DNA of 64,000 nt from Bacteroidales bacterium UBA4293 (lineage in GTDB: Bacteria; Bacteroidota; Bacteroidia; Bacteroidales; Bacteroidaceae). Shown here in pieces: positions 8,406-16,983 of the stretch. The DNA lies in NCBI GenBank assembly GCA_002395835.1, contig DGVD01000017.1:62001-126000 (forward strand), read 5' to 3'. Position 1 is the first letter of the stretch. The number at the start of each line of letters is the position of its first letter. Under the pieces are notes generated by a model that searched no databases, was not told where the DNA came from, and was given only the letters and a program-made list of their open reading frames with translations. A program made the position numbers and the translations under genes.

Positions 8406-9034
8406 TGGAGAGTGTAGAGATTATCCAGTGGTGTCTGGATCATTTGAATTACTGGACCATCACCTTGCTGATGGCCATTGAGAGCAGTTTTATTCCTTTC
8501 CCCTCGGAGGTAGTGGTGCCTCCTGCAGCCTATAAGGCCGCATCGGCTACCAGTGATATGAACGTGGTGCTGGTGGTGGTGTTTGCCACTCTGGGTGCTA
8601 TTCTGGGCAGTCTGATTAACTATGGACTGGCCTATTTCCTGGGACGGCCTGTGGTTTACAAGTTTGCCAACAGCCGACTGGGGCATATGTGTCTGCTGGA
8701 CCAGGAGAAAGTAGAGATAGCCGAGCATTATTTCAACAAACACGGCAAGATAGCCACTTTTACAGGTAGACTTATCCCCGCTGTTCGGCAGTTGATTTCC
8801 ATCCCTGCAGGACTGGCCAAGATGAAGATGGGGGTGTTCATTGGATTCACCGCCCTAGGTGCCGGTATCTGGAATGCCGTACTGGCAGCCATCGGCTACG
8901 GACTAGCCGCTGTGGTACCTGAAGACCAACTGCTGTCAGAGGTCAACAAATACTCGCACCAAATCTCGTATGTGATTGTGGCTGTGGTGGCTTTGGCTTT
9001 AGTCTATGTGGTGTATAAAGGGGTGAAGAAGTAA
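8405..9034 (+). CDS. DedA-family membrane protein
   Basis: 209 residues with the DedA/VTT architecture: a re-entrant N-terminal hydrophobic region, the conserved stretch ESSFIPFPSEVVVPPAAY (about 24-41), a long hydrophobic segment, GRLIPAVRQLISIPAGLAKM (about 121-140) containing the family's key Arg, and C-terminal membrane helices. DedA proteins are inner-membrane proteins linked to lipid-carrier or phospholipid flipping and to envelope homeostasis. The first base of its start codon is shared with the manC stop. It meets the next gene tail to tail with five bases between stops. Confidence 0.88.
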   Translation: MESVEIIQWCLDHLNYWTITLLMAIESSFIPFPSEVVVPPAAYKAASATSDMNVVLVVVFATLGAILGSLINYGLAYFLGRPVVYKFANSRLGHMCLLDQEKVEIAEHYFNKHGKIATFTGRLIPAVRQLISIPAGLAKMKMGVFIGFTALGAGIWNAVLAAIGYGLAAVVPEDQLLSEVNKYSHQISYVIVAVVALALVYVVYKGVKK

Positions 9035-9039
9035 TCCCT

Positions 9040-10077
9040 TTACACTGCTATCACATCTTTCTGCGCTGTGATGTATCCAAAGAATTTGATCATCAGCGGG
9101 ATGATGAGCAGGTAAGAGAGCATCATCAATACCAATGAAACAAGGAGGGTACCCCAATCGGGTAGACCCAACAGGCGGACTGTCTCCACGAAGAGGGGAC
9201 GAAGTTCATAGTGGGTAACCAAGATGATGATGGAATACCGGCCCCAATAGGAGATGAGGGGTAATTTCTTGAAAACCTTGGCGATGAAGAGGACACAGAG
9301 CGTTCCGCAGATTCCGCAGATGTAGATTCTGGGGAAAGACATGAGGTACACATTATTTTTATAATCCAAGGTGTTATTGGCCAGGAGTTTTGTAGCCAAA
9401 GCCAAGATCAGGATCATGGGCAGGATGTACTTGTCCCATTTGTTGGGCCGGAGAATATCCGTGAACTTATTCAAGATATAGCCCAGGCAGAAGAAAGGCA
9501 TGGCTGTGCAGGCCGTATCCCAAAATAAAGGAAGTTCAATTTTCTTTTGTCCCAGTGTATAGCCCAAAGTACCTAGAAGAAAGCACAGCACTAGCATAAT
9601 GACAATCTGGTATTTACTGTTTTTCTTAGCTAGCATCAAGATTCCGTAGAAAATCAGGTTCATAGAGAAAAGGCACCAAAGGAACCAAATAGCTAAATTA
9701 GGAAACCTCCGTTCGAAGAAAAAGGCAAATAGTGTCTCCCAACTGTAAGTAATGACCCCAAAAAGGCTGGCAATCCAACGCACCAAATTTGCGAGCAGGT
9801 AGAATGCTATAAAAGGGATTAAAAGCTTGTTAGTTTTCCGTTTCAGGAATCCTAGGAACCCTTCATATTCCTTAAAGAATAAGCCAGATAAGATGAAATA
9901 CAGGGGCATACGGAATGACCGCGCCATCCAGTCGAAGGTGGTGTGGTAGCCCGTATAAATTTGAAGATGGAAAAACACCACCAAGATGATGCAGAAACCT
10001 TTTGCCAGGTCTACAAATTCTATTCTTGGTTTAGAGGTTATGGTGCTATTTTTTTGAGTTTGAAGTGTTGAGTCCAT
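9040..10077 (-). CDS. Acyltransferase 3-family membrane protein (sugar O-acetylase-like)
   Basis: 345 residues with about ten hydrophobic segments. The N terminus has EFVDLAKGFCIILVVFFHLQ (about 20-39), which carries the family's conserved His, and FRMPLYFILSGLFFK (about 55-69). Such proteins move acyl groups, usually acetyl, onto exported sugars; the closest-looking group is the fucose 4-O-acetylase/OatA-type set. Next to manC and downstream of glnS, a surface-glycan decoration role is plausible but unproven. Base composition is more AT-rich than the neighbouring xyl and manC genes. A hairpin sits directly upstream of its start. Confidence 0.82.
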   Translation of the reverse strand: MDSTLQTQKNSTITSKPRIEFVDLAKGFCIILVVFFHLQIYTGYHTTFDWMARSFRMPLYFILSGLFFKEYEGFLGFLKRKTNKLLIPFIAFYLLANLVRWIASLFGVITYSWETLFAFFFERRFPNLAIWFLWCLFSMNLIFYGILMLAKKNSKYQIVIMLVLCFLLGTLGYTLGQKKIELPLFWDTACTAMPFFCLGYILNKFTDILRPNKWDKYILPMILILALATKLLANNTLDYKNNVYLMSFPRIYICGICGTLCVLFIAKVFKKLPLISYWGRYSIIILVTHYELRPLFVETVRLLGLPDWGTLLVSLVLMMLSYLLIIPLMIKFFGYITAQKDVIAV

Positions 10078-10090
10078 TTGGAATACATTA

Positions 10091-10121
10091 TTCCCACAGC
10101 CTTTTTTGGGGGCTGTGGGAA
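10091..10121 (-). terminator. Strong hairpin between glnS and the acyltransferase gene
   Basis: TTCCCACAGCC (10091-10101) and GGCTGTGGGAA (10111-10121) form a perfect 11-base-pair stem with a 9-base loop. It begins 6 bases after the glnS stop. On the minus strand it is not followed by a T run, so it may protect the glnS 3' end or modulate the downstream gene rather than act as a classical terminator. Confidence 0.55.
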
Positions 10122-10126
10122 TTTCT

Positions 10127-11872
10127 TTATTTCTTTTCTTTCAGACCCACTGTCTTGTTGAAGACTGGGTGTTCAGGTGTGCTATCCGGGTCTACATTGA
10201 AGTAGCCGATACGCTGGAACTGGAGGTAGGTGAGAGCCGGTTGCTGAGCTGCCCATTCCTCTACATATCCCTTCTGGATATGAAGTGAGTCTGGGTTCAG
10301 GAACGGACGCATGGACTCAATGCCACGGGTACCATGCTCGTCCTCGTACTGCTTGATGGCATCACGAGGGTTCTCGCAGGTCCACAAGTTCTCATACATA
10401 CGAACCTCTGCCTCTACACAATGCTCGGCACTTACCCAATGGAGGGTTTTGCCCTTGATTTTCCTGTCGGCTCCCGGCATACCGCTCCTTGTCTCTGGGT
10501 CATACTCTGCATAGATTTCCACGATGTTTCCATCGGCATCCTTCTTGCAGTAGTCGGTCTCCGGACACTTGATGATATACGCATTCTTGAGACGTACCTC
10601 CTTGCCTGGGCCCAGACGCTGGAACTTCTTGCCGCCGTCTTCCATGAAATCTTCCCGCTCTATCCACAATTCCCTGCTGAATGCGATGGTGTGTGTACCA
10701 TCGGCCTCATTCTCGGGGTTGTTGATAGCCGTGAGATTCTCTACCTGACCCTCTGGGTAGTTGGTAATAATCAGTTTTACCGGGTTAATGACTGCACTGA
10801 CACGCTGAGCCCTACTGTTCAAGTCGGCACGTGCAGCAGCTTCTAGCAATTTGATATCGTTCAAGGCATCGAAAGTGGTGTATCCGATGGAGTCGATGAA
10901 CTTCAGGATAGACTCTGGACTGTAGCCCCTACGACGGATACCACAGATAGTCGGCATACGAGGGTCGTCCCAACCTTTCGTCACGCCCTCCTTCGTGAGT
11001 ACCAGGAGGTTACGCTTAGACATGAGCGTATAATTCAGGTTCAGCTTATTGAACTCATACTGCCGTGGGCGGTTGTCCTCTATATTGTCCGTTTCGCCCT
11101 TCCACTCCTTGATCCAAGTTACGAACAAGTCGTACAGTTCACGGTGAGGCACGAACTCCAAGGTACAGATAGAGTGGGTAACCCCCTCTAGATAGTCGCT
11201 CTGCCCATGGGTGAAGTCGTACATCGGGTAAGCATTCCACTTGTTGCCCGTACGCCAGTGCGGCATATTCAGCACTCGGTACATAATAGGGTCGCGGAAA
11301 TGCATGTTAGGAGACGCCATATCAATCTTGGCCCTGAGGATAGCCTTTCCAGGCTCCATGTGGCCGCTGTTCATCTCCTCAAAGAGACGGAGACTTTCCT
11401 CTACTGGACGGTCCCGATAAGGGCTGTTGGTACCCGCCTGAGTAGGCGTACCCTTCTGCTTGGCGATCTCCTCAGAAGTCTGCTCATCCACATAGGCACG
11501 ACCCTGCTTGATGCACCACACTGCGAAGTCCCAGAGATCCTGGAAATAATCAGAAGCATAAAGAATCTTGCCCCACTTGAAGCCCAGCCACTGGATATCC
11601 CTTTTGATGGCCTCTACATATTCCATATCCTCCTTCTGAGGATTGGTGTCGTCCATACGGAGATTGCACACACCCCCATATTTGGCAGCCACACCGAAGT
11701 CCATGGCAATAGCCTTAGCGTGACCGATGTGCAAATAGCCGTTAGGTTCAGGCGGAAAACGAGTTTGCAGACGTCCTCCATTCTTACCTTCAGCTAAGTC
11801 TTTTTCAATGATTTGCTCAATGAAATTCAGACTTTTTTTCTCCACACTTTCGTTCGTATTCATCTCAGTCAT
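10127..11872 (-). CDS. glnS: Glutaminyl-tRNA synthetase
   Basis: 581 residues, class I synthetase that charges tRNA-Gln. The HIGH motif is in PPEPNGYLHIGHAKA (HIGH at 48-51) and the KMSKR-type motif is LMSKRNLL. The catalytic domain is followed by two anticodon-binding beta-barrels (for example EVRLKNAYIIKC and GKTLHWVSAEHCVEAEVRMY). I start at the ATG at 11872: an AAAGGA sequence lies just upstream, and the reading frame extends only two codons further to a TTG. A presence/absence point: an organism with GlnRS does not need the GatCAB route for Gln-tRNA. Confidence 0.97.
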   Translation of the reverse strand: MTEMNTNESVEKKSLNFIEQIIEKDLAEGKNGGRLQTRFPPEPNGYLHIGHAKAIAMDFGVAAKYGGVCNLRMDDTNPQKEDMEYVEAIKRDIQWLGFKWGKILYASDYFQDLWDFAVWCIKQGRAYVDEQTSEEIAKQKGTPTQAGTNSPYRDRPVEESLRLFEEMNSGHMEPGKAILRAKIDMASPNMHFRDPIMYRVLNMPHWRTGNKWNAYPMYDFTHGQSDYLEGVTHSICTLEFVPHRELYDLFVTWIKEWKGETDNIEDNRPRQYEFNKLNLNYTLMSKRNLLVLTKEGVTKGWDDPRMPTICGIRRRGYSPESILKFIDSIGYTTFDALNDIKLLEAAARADLNSRAQRVSAVINPVKLIITNYPEGQVENLTAINNPENEADGTHTIAFSRELWIEREDFMEDGGKKFQRLGPGKEVRLKNAYIIKCPETDYCKKDADGNIVEIYAEYDPETRSGMPGADRKIKGKTLHWVSAEHCVEAEVRMYENLWTCENPRDAIKQYEDEHGTRGIESMRPFLNPDSLHIQKGYVEEWAAQQPALTYLQFQRIGYFNVDPDSTPEHPVFNKTVGLKEKK

Positions 11873-11897
11873 ATTCAATCCTTTTAAAATATGGCTA

Positions 11898-11905
11898 CAA
11901 AATTA
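11898..11905 (-). promoter_or_regulatory. Candidate glnS -7 box
   Basis: TAATTTTG on the minus strand, 25 bases upstream of the glnS start, matches TAnnTTTG. No good TTTG is found at the expected -33 distance. Confidence 0.4.
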
Positions 11906-12007
11906 CAGAATTTTTTTATAATTTTTTGGATTGACCGATTATTTGTGGGGTTTGAATGTGCTTTTTGTGTTTTTTTTCAAATTTCTTTTTAAAAAGTTGA
12001 AAAAACG

Positions 12008-12039
12008 TTTGCATCATTTAAAAATATAGTTTATCTTTG
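12008..12039 (+). promoter_or_regulatory. Promoter of candidate small RNA
   Basis: TTTG (12008-12011), 20-base spacer, TATCTTTG (12032-12039): an exact Bacteroidetes consensus promoter pointing away from glnS into a gap that has no ORF on this strand. Confidence 0.65.
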
Positions 12040-12045
12040 TGGCAG

Positions 12046-12134
12046 TTATCCTGAAAACAATCTTTTTACCTTAAAAAACTAATACCTATTGAAAACTTTA
12101 GAAGACCGGTCTTTGTGAAAAGGCCGGTTTTTTT
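12046..12134 (+). ncRNA. Candidate small RNA between glnS and rarA
   Basis: A consensus promoter (12008-12039) and an intrinsic terminator (12102-12134) enclose about 90 bases on the plus strand, opposite to both neighbours. There is no ATG in the interval, so a leader peptide is unlikely. The 5' two thirds is A/T-rich and largely unstructured by eye; the 3' third is the terminator stem. The start point is inferred as about 7 bases after the -7 box. I do not recognise an Rfam family. It could instead be a short leader whose gene lies antisense, but no plus-strand gene follows before 13499. Confidence 0.55.
12102..12134 (+). terminator. Intrinsic terminator of candidate small RNA
   Basis: ACCGGTCTTT (12105-12114) pairs with AAAGGCCGGT (12119-12128), one G-U pair included, across a GTGA loop. 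The stem can be extended by A-T pairs and is followed by seven T (12128-12134). The T run on the plus strand only sets the direction. Confidence 0.75.
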
Positions 12135-12165
12135 CATTTTTACTTTTTATTTATAAATAAGGTGA

Positions 12166-13434
12166 TTAGTACTTTCTCTTCCAGAGCGCTTCCATACGAG
12201 CCTTGAGTTTATCCTCTGACGGATTAGGCTGCGGAGTCCAGAAACGCTGGTCCTTCAGTTCATCGGGCAGGAACTGCTGTTCCACGAAGTTGCCCTCATA
12301 ATCATGTGCATATTTGTACCCCTTGGAATAGCCCAATTCCTTCATGAGTTGGGTAGGAGCGTTACGCAGATGCAGGGGAACCGGTTGATTCCCAGTCTGC
12401 TGAACACAGCTCAGTGCATTGGCGATACCCATATAGGCAGAGTTGCTTTTCGGGCTGGTAGCCAAGTACACCGTGGCTTCGGCCAACGGGATACGACCTT
12501 CCGGCCATCCGATCTTCATGACCGCATCGAAGGCGGCATTGGCAAGTAAGAGCGCATTCGGATTAGCCAGACCGATATCCTCCGAAGCCGAGATGACCAA
12601 GCGACGGGCAATGAAAGCCGGATCTTCGCCCCCCTCAATCATCCGAGCTAGCCAATAGAGCGCCCCATCGGGGTCGCTTCCCCGGATGCTCTTGATGAAA
12701 GCAGAGATGATATCGTAGTGCATTTCCCCATCCTTATCGTAGGCCAGCGGGTTCTGCTGCAGCCTTTCAGCCACCTTCTCATCCGTGATGACTACTTCAT
12801 TTCCGGGTTCAGCATCGACTACCAATTCCAAGATATTCAGAAGTTTACGGGCATCGCCACCCGAGTATCGGAGGATGGCGTCATACTCCTTTATCTGGAT
12901 ATTCCGAGTCTTCAGTTCCGAGTCCGTGTGAATGGCCCTGTCCAAGAGCTGGAGCAGATCCTCCTTCTCCAACGATTTCAGCACATAGAGCTGGCAACGA
13001 GAGAGCAATGGACGGATGACCTCAAAAGAAGGATTTTCCGTGGTAGCGCCAATGAGCGTTACCACCCCCGTTTCCACGGCCCCCAGCAAGGAGTCCTGCT
13101 GTGACTTGCTGAAACGATGGATTTCATCGATGAAAAGGATAGGGCTGTGCGTGTTGAAGAACCGACTTTTCTTGGCACTTTCAATGACCTCACGCACCTC
13201 CTTGACCCCAGCGGTTACAGCGCTCAAGGTGTAGAAAGGCGTTTCCAACTTATTGGCAATGATATGAGCCAGCGTGGTTTTTCCCACACCTGGAGGTCCC
13301 CACAGGATAAACGAAGAGACATGTCCGGAATCGATCATCCTACGCAGTACGGCACCCTGACCGACCAGATGTTTCTGGCCGATATAATCATCGAGCGTCT
13401 TAGGACGCATTCTTTCTGCTAACGGGGTTGACAT
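12166..13434 (-). CDS. rarA: Replication-associated recombination protein A (RarA/MgsA)
   Basis: 422 residues, an AAA+ ATPase of the clamp-loader-like RarA/WRNIP1 family that acts at stalled replication forks. It begins LAERMRPKTLDDYIGQKHLVG, typical of the family. Walker A is GPPGVGKT at 46-53, Walker B is ILFIDEIHRF near 97-106, sensor 1 is IGATTENPSFEV. The C-terminal tetramerisation part (EDPAFIARRLVISASEDIGLANP and following) is complete. It diverges from the DbpA-like helicase gene across 64 bases that hold both promoters. Confidence 0.95.
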   Translation of the reverse strand: MSTPLAERMRPKTLDDYIGQKHLVGQGAVLRRMIDSGHVSSFILWGPPGVGKTTLAHIIANKLETPFYTLSAVTAGVKEVREVIESAKKSRFFNTHSPILFIDEIHRFSKSQQDSLLGAVETGVVTLIGATTENPSFEVIRPLLSRCQLYVLKSLEKEDLLQLLDRAIHTDSELKTRNIQIKEYDAILRYSGGDARKLLNILELVVDAEPGNEVVITDEKVAERLQQNPLAYDKDGEMHYDIISAFIKSIRGSDPDGALYWLARMIEGGEDPAFIARRLVISASEDIGLANPNALLLANAAFDAVMKIGWPEGRIPLAEATVYLATSPKSNSAYMGIANALSCVQQTGNQPVPLHLRNAPTQLMKELGYSKGYKYAHDYEGNFVEQQFLPDELKDQRFWTPQPNPSEDKLKARMEALWKRKY

Positions 13435-13451
13435 ATCTTATTTCTTTTCTG

Positions 13452-13459
13452 CAAAGTTA
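13452..13459 (-). promoter_or_regulatory. Candidate rarA -7 box
   Basis: TAACTTTG on the minus strand (CAAAGTTA on plus) matches TAnnTTTG, 17 bases upstream of the rarA start. No TTTG at the normal -33 spacing. Confidence 0.4.
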
Positions 13460-13472
13460 ATATAATTTTCAG

Positions 13473-13480
13473 TATCTTTG
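13473..13480 (+). promoter_or_regulatory. -7 box of the DbpA-like helicase gene
   Basis: TATCTTTG, exact -7 consensus, 18 bases before the ATG. The -33 position holds TCTG (13448-13451, spacer 21), three of four matches. Confidence 0.55.
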
Positions 13481-13498
13481 CCCTCAAAAGAAAGAAAT

Positions 13499-14860
13499 AT
13501 GAACAAAAAAGAATTGTTGGCGGAGATGCTGCGTCATGCAGGAATTTCCGAACTGAATAAAATGCAGGAGTCGATGCTCAAAACCTATGGAGGCGGAGGG
13601 AACGTGGTGCTCCTTTCTCCTACAGGCACGGGTAAGACTCTAGCCTACCTGCTTCCTCTGGTTCTGGACTTAATGGAACGGGCCACAGCCGGGAAAGAGG
13701 AGAGTGTAGAGGCGGCTGTTCAAGCCGTGGTACTGGTTCCATCCAGAGAGTTGGCCCTGCAGACCGAACAAGTGTTTAAGTCGCTGGGTACCCCACTGAA
13801 GGCCGTGGGCTGCTACGGTGGCCGACCCACTATGGAAGAACATCGCACCCTGAAAGGAGTGAAACCCGAAGTGGTCATCGCTACTCCAGGCCGTATGAAC
13901 GACCACCTTCAGAAAGGGAACATCCAGGCAGATACTGTACGCGTTCTGGTCATAGATGAGTTTGACAAATGCCTGGAGCTAGGCTTTCGGGACGAGATGG
14001 CGAAAGTCATCCGACAGCTTCCGAAACTACGCCGGAGAGTCCTGCTCTCGGCTACCGATGCTGAAGAGATACCCAGCTTCGCTAGTGGGGGAAAAAATTA
14101 TTCCCGGTTAGACTTCCTGGATAAGACCACAGAAGTGCAGCAACGCATTAGCCTGCACGTGGTCCATTCACCCGAGAAAGACAAACTCCAGAGCCTGCTC
14201 AGATTACTAGGTTCCAGAGGACAGGAAAGTTCCCTGGTCTTTGTGAACTACCGTGAGGCTGTGGACCGGGTAGGGAAGTTTTTGAAGCAAGAAGGTGTGT
14301 ACTGTGAACTCTTTCATGGCGGGATGGAGCAGAAAGACCGAGAAAAAGCCCTTTACAAGTTTGTGAACGGCAGTTGTAATGTCTTCGTTTCCACCGATTT
14401 GGCCGCCCGAGGTCTGGACATCCCCGAGATAGACAACGTGGTGCACTATCATCTCCCCGTGAATGAAGACGGCTATACCCACCGGAATGGCCGTACCGCC
14501 CGATGGGAGGCAGAAGGCAACAGCTACCTGATTCTAGGCCCAGAGGAGACCCTTCCGGAGTATCTGGACCCTTCCCAGGTGGATGAGTACCCCCTGCCAG
14601 ATACGGTGGAAAAGCCCAAGGCACCTAAATGGATAACCCTATACATAGGCAAAGGGAAGAAAGACAAACTCAGTAAGACCGACATCCTAGGTTTTCTGTG
14701 TCAGAAAGGCGGCCTTACCAAAGATGAAGTAGGGCGAATAGACGTGAAAGAACACCAGTCGTTCGTAGCCGTGAGTCGCCAGCGCCATCGAGAGTTGTTG
14801 GAACGCATCAGTGGAGAAAAGATCAAAGGATTGAAAACCATCATTCAAGTGACACGATAG
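13499..14860 (+). CDS. DEAD-box-like RNA helicase with DbpA-type C-terminal domain
   Basis: 453 residues. Motif I is SPTGTGKT near 44-51, motif Ia PSRELALQ, motif II DEFD in VLVIDEFDKCLELGF (a variant of DEAD), motif III SAT, and motif VI HRNGRTAR. The last 75 residues (WITLYIGKGKKDKLSKTDIL, then VAVSRQRHRELLERI) look like the DbpA RNA-recognition-like domain that targets 23S rRNA hairpin 92, so a role in large-subunit assembly is likely. The start is ATG 13499; the upstream TTG extension would overlap the -7 box. It is monocistronic and divergent from rarA. Confidence 0.85.
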   Translation: MNKKELLAEMLRHAGISELNKMQESMLKTYGGGGNVVLLSPTGTGKTLAYLLPLVLDLMERATAGKEESVEAAVQAVVLVPSRELALQTEQVFKSLGTPLKAVGCYGGRPTMEEHRTLKGVKPEVVIATPGRMNDHLQKGNIQADTVRVLVIDEFDKCLELGFRDEMAKVIRQLPKLRRRVLLSATDAEEIPSFASGGKNYSRLDFLDKTTEVQQRISLHVVHSPEKDKLQSLLRLLGSRGQESSLVFVNYREAVDRVGKFLKQEGVYCELFHGGMEQKDREKALYKFVNGSCNVFVSTDLAARGLDIPEIDNVVHYHLPVNEDGYTHRNGRTARWEAEGNSYLILGPEETLPEYLDPSQVDEYPLPDTVEKPKAPKWITLYIGKGKKDKLSKTDILGFLCQKGGLTKDEVGRIDVKEHQSFVAVSRQRHRELLERISGEKIKGLKTIIQVTR

Positions 14861-14890
14861 GGGCTAGAGGCAGGATTTGTGGGATTTTGT

Positions 14891-14922
14891 TTTGGATGAT
14901 TGCTAATAAATTCCTAACTTTG
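14891..14922 (+). promoter_or_regulatory. serC operon promoter
   Basis: TTTG (14891-14894), 20-base spacer, TAACTTTG (14915-14922): exact consensus, 51 bases before the serC start. Confidence 0.75.
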
Positions 14923-14973
14923 TAGCCCTAGACAATGGAAAATTACTAATAAACAATAAAAACATCAACGAAA

Positions 14974-16044
14974 ATGAAGAAGCATAATTTTAATGCGGGA
15001 CCTTCTATCTTACCAAGAGAGGTCATTGAACAGACTGCACAGGCAGTTCTAGATTTCAACGGTTCTGGACTTTCCTTGTTGGAAATCTCGCATCGTGCTA
15101 AAGATTTCCAACCTATAGTAGACGAGGCTGAAGCTCTGTTCAAAGAGTTGCTGGAGATACCAGAAGGATATTCTGTACTTTTCCTGGGTGGTGGTGCCAG
15201 TCTGCAGTTCTGCATGGTTCCTTATAACTACCTCAACAAGAAGGCAGCTTATCTGAATACCGGTACTTGGGCTAAGAAAGCCATCAAGGAGGCAAAGGCA
15301 TTTGGTGAGGTAGACGTAGTGGCTTCTTCCGCAGATGCCAACTTCAACTTCATTCCAAAGGGATATACCGTTCCTCAGGATGTGGACTATTTCCACTATA
15401 CTTCCAATAATACCATCTTCGGTACAGAGATTAGAAAGACCCCAGAAGTAGGCAACGTAAGAATGATTTGCGACATGTCTTCTGATATTTTCTCACACCC
15501 AGTAGAGGTAGAGAAGTATGACCTGATTTATGGTGGTGCACAGAAGAACCTGGCACCAGCCGGTGTTACTTTTGTAGTGGTGAAGAACGACTCCCTGCAC
15601 AAGGTGGACCGCCATATTCCAACTATGCTGGATTACCAGACCCACATTGATGGTGGATCCATGTTCAACACCCCTCCAGTGCTGCCTATCTACACTGCAC
15701 TGATGAACCTGCGCTGGCTAAAGGCACAGGGTGGTGTACCAGAAATGGCCCGTCGCGCAAAAGAACGTGCCGACCTGCTTTACACTGCCATAGAGGACAG
15801 TAAGATTTTCGTTCCTACCATAGCAGATCCAGAAGACCGTTCTTACATGAACATCTGTTTCGTGATGAAAGAAGAGTACAAGGAACTGGAGCCTGAGTTC
15901 ATGAAATTTGCTACCGAGCGCGGTATGGTGGGTATCAAAGGTCACCGTTCCGTAGGCGGTTTCCGTGCATCCTGCTACAATGCACTTCCACTGGAGAGCG
16001 TACAGGCACTGGTAGCTTGCATGAAGGAATTCGAGAACAAGTAA
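14974..16044 (+). CDS. serC: Phosphoserine aminotransferase
   Basis: 356 residues, a class V PLP aminotransferase that converts 3-phosphohydroxypyruvate and glutamate to phosphoserine (also serves pyridoxine synthesis in many bacteria). The N terminus NFNAGPSILPREVIEQ is the family hallmark. The PLP lysine is K191 in YGGAQKNLAPAG, and GHRSVGGFRASCYNA near the C terminus binds substrate phosphate. First gene of serC-serA-DUF1015-yigZ, a conserved Bacteroidetes order, with 12 bases to serA. Confidence 0.96.
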   Translation: MKKHNFNAGPSILPREVIEQTAQAVLDFNGSGLSLLEISHRAKDFQPIVDEAEALFKELLEIPEGYSVLFLGGGASLQFCMVPYNYLNKKAAYLNTGTWAKKAIKEAKAFGEVDVVASSADANFNFIPKGYTVPQDVDYFHYTSNNTIFGTEIRKTPEVGNVRMICDMSSDIFSHPVEVEKYDLIYGGAQKNLAPAGVTFVVVKNDSLHKVDRHIPTMLDYQTHIDGGSMFNTPPVLPIYTALMNLRWLKAQGGVPEMARRAKERADLLYTAIEDSKIFVPTIADPEDRSYMNICFVMKEEYKELEPEFMKFATERGMVGIKGHRSVGGFRASCYNALPLESVQALVACMKEFENK

Positions 16045-16056
16045 GACCGGAAGACT

Positions 16057-16977
16057 ATGAAAGTTTTAATTGCTACAGAAAAGCCTTTTGCAGCTGTGGC
16101 TGTGGAAGGAATCCGCAAGGAGATAGAAGCAGCCGGCTATGAGTTGGCTTTATTAGAGAAATATACGGACAAGGCACAGCTCCTGGATGCTGTGAAAGAT
16201 GCCAATGCCCTGATTATCCGCAGTGATAAAGTAGATAATGAAGTGCTGGATGCTGCCAAGGAACTGAAGATTGTGGTTCGTGCAGGTGCAGGCTACGATA
16301 ATGTAGACCTGGATGCTGCCACTGCCCATCAAGTTTGTGTCATGAATACCCCAGGCCAGAACAGCAACGCTGTGGCAGAACTGGTGTTTGGCTTGCTAGT
16401 CTTCGCTGTGCGCAACTTCTTCAACGGAAAAGCCGGTACGGAGCTGAAAGGCAAGAAGCTAGGTATCTTGGCCTTCGGAAACGTAGGCCGTAACGTGGCT
16501 CGCGTGGCTGCCGGCTTCGGTATGGAGTGCTATGCCTACGATGCATACTGTCCAAAAGAAGTGATAGAGGCAGCTGGTGTGCATGCCGTAGATTCACAGG
16601 ACGACCTCTTTGAGACTTGTGACGTGGTTTCCCTTCACATCCCAGCTACTCCAGAAACCAAGCAGAGTATCAACAAGGCTCTGGTAGGCAAGATGAAGAA
16701 AGGCGGCATTTTGGTGAATACCGCACGCAAGGAAGTCATCAACGAGCCTGAGCTGATAGAACTGATGAGCGAGCGTGAAGATCTTAAGTACATCACGGAT
16801 ATCATGCCAGATGCCCATGCTGAATTTGCAGAGAAGTTCCCAGGCCGTTACTTCTCCACTCCTAAAAAGATGGGTGCACAGACTGCAGAGGCCAACATCA
16901 ATGCAGGCATTGCAGCAGCAAAGCAGATAGTAGGCTACTTCAAGGACGGTAATGAGCGTTTCCGTGTAAACAAGTAA
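16057..16977 (+). CDS. serA: D-3-phosphoglycerate dehydrogenase, short form
   Basis: 306 residues; catalyses the first step of serine synthesis, oxidising 3-phosphoglycerate with NAD. The Rossmann motif is GILAFGNVGRNVARVAAGFG (near 132-151). Active-site Arg lies in VRAGAGYDNVD and the Glu/His side in VNTARKEVINEPEL and DIMPDAHAEF. It ends after the catalytic core: the ACT regulatory domain present in many SerA enzymes is absent, so classical serine feedback through ACT is not expected. The His region differs from the usual HxGxxT pattern, so 2-hydroxyacid substrate choice is inferred mainly from its place after serC. Confidence 0.88.
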   Translation: MKVLIATEKPFAAVAVEGIRKEIEAAGYELALLEKYTDKAQLLDAVKDANALIIRSDKVDNEVLDAAKELKIVVRAGAGYDNVDLDAATAHQVCVMNTPGQNSNAVAELVFGLLVFAVRNFFNGKAGTELKGKKLGILAFGNVGRNVARVAAGFGMECYAYDAYCPKEVIEAAGVHAVDSQDDLFETCDVVSLHIPATPETKQSINKALVGKMKKGGILVNTARKEVINEPELIELMSEREDLKYITDIMPDAHAEFAEKFPGRYFSTPKKMGAQTAEANINAGIAAAKQIVGYFKDGNERFRVNK

Positions 16978-16983
16978 GATACC

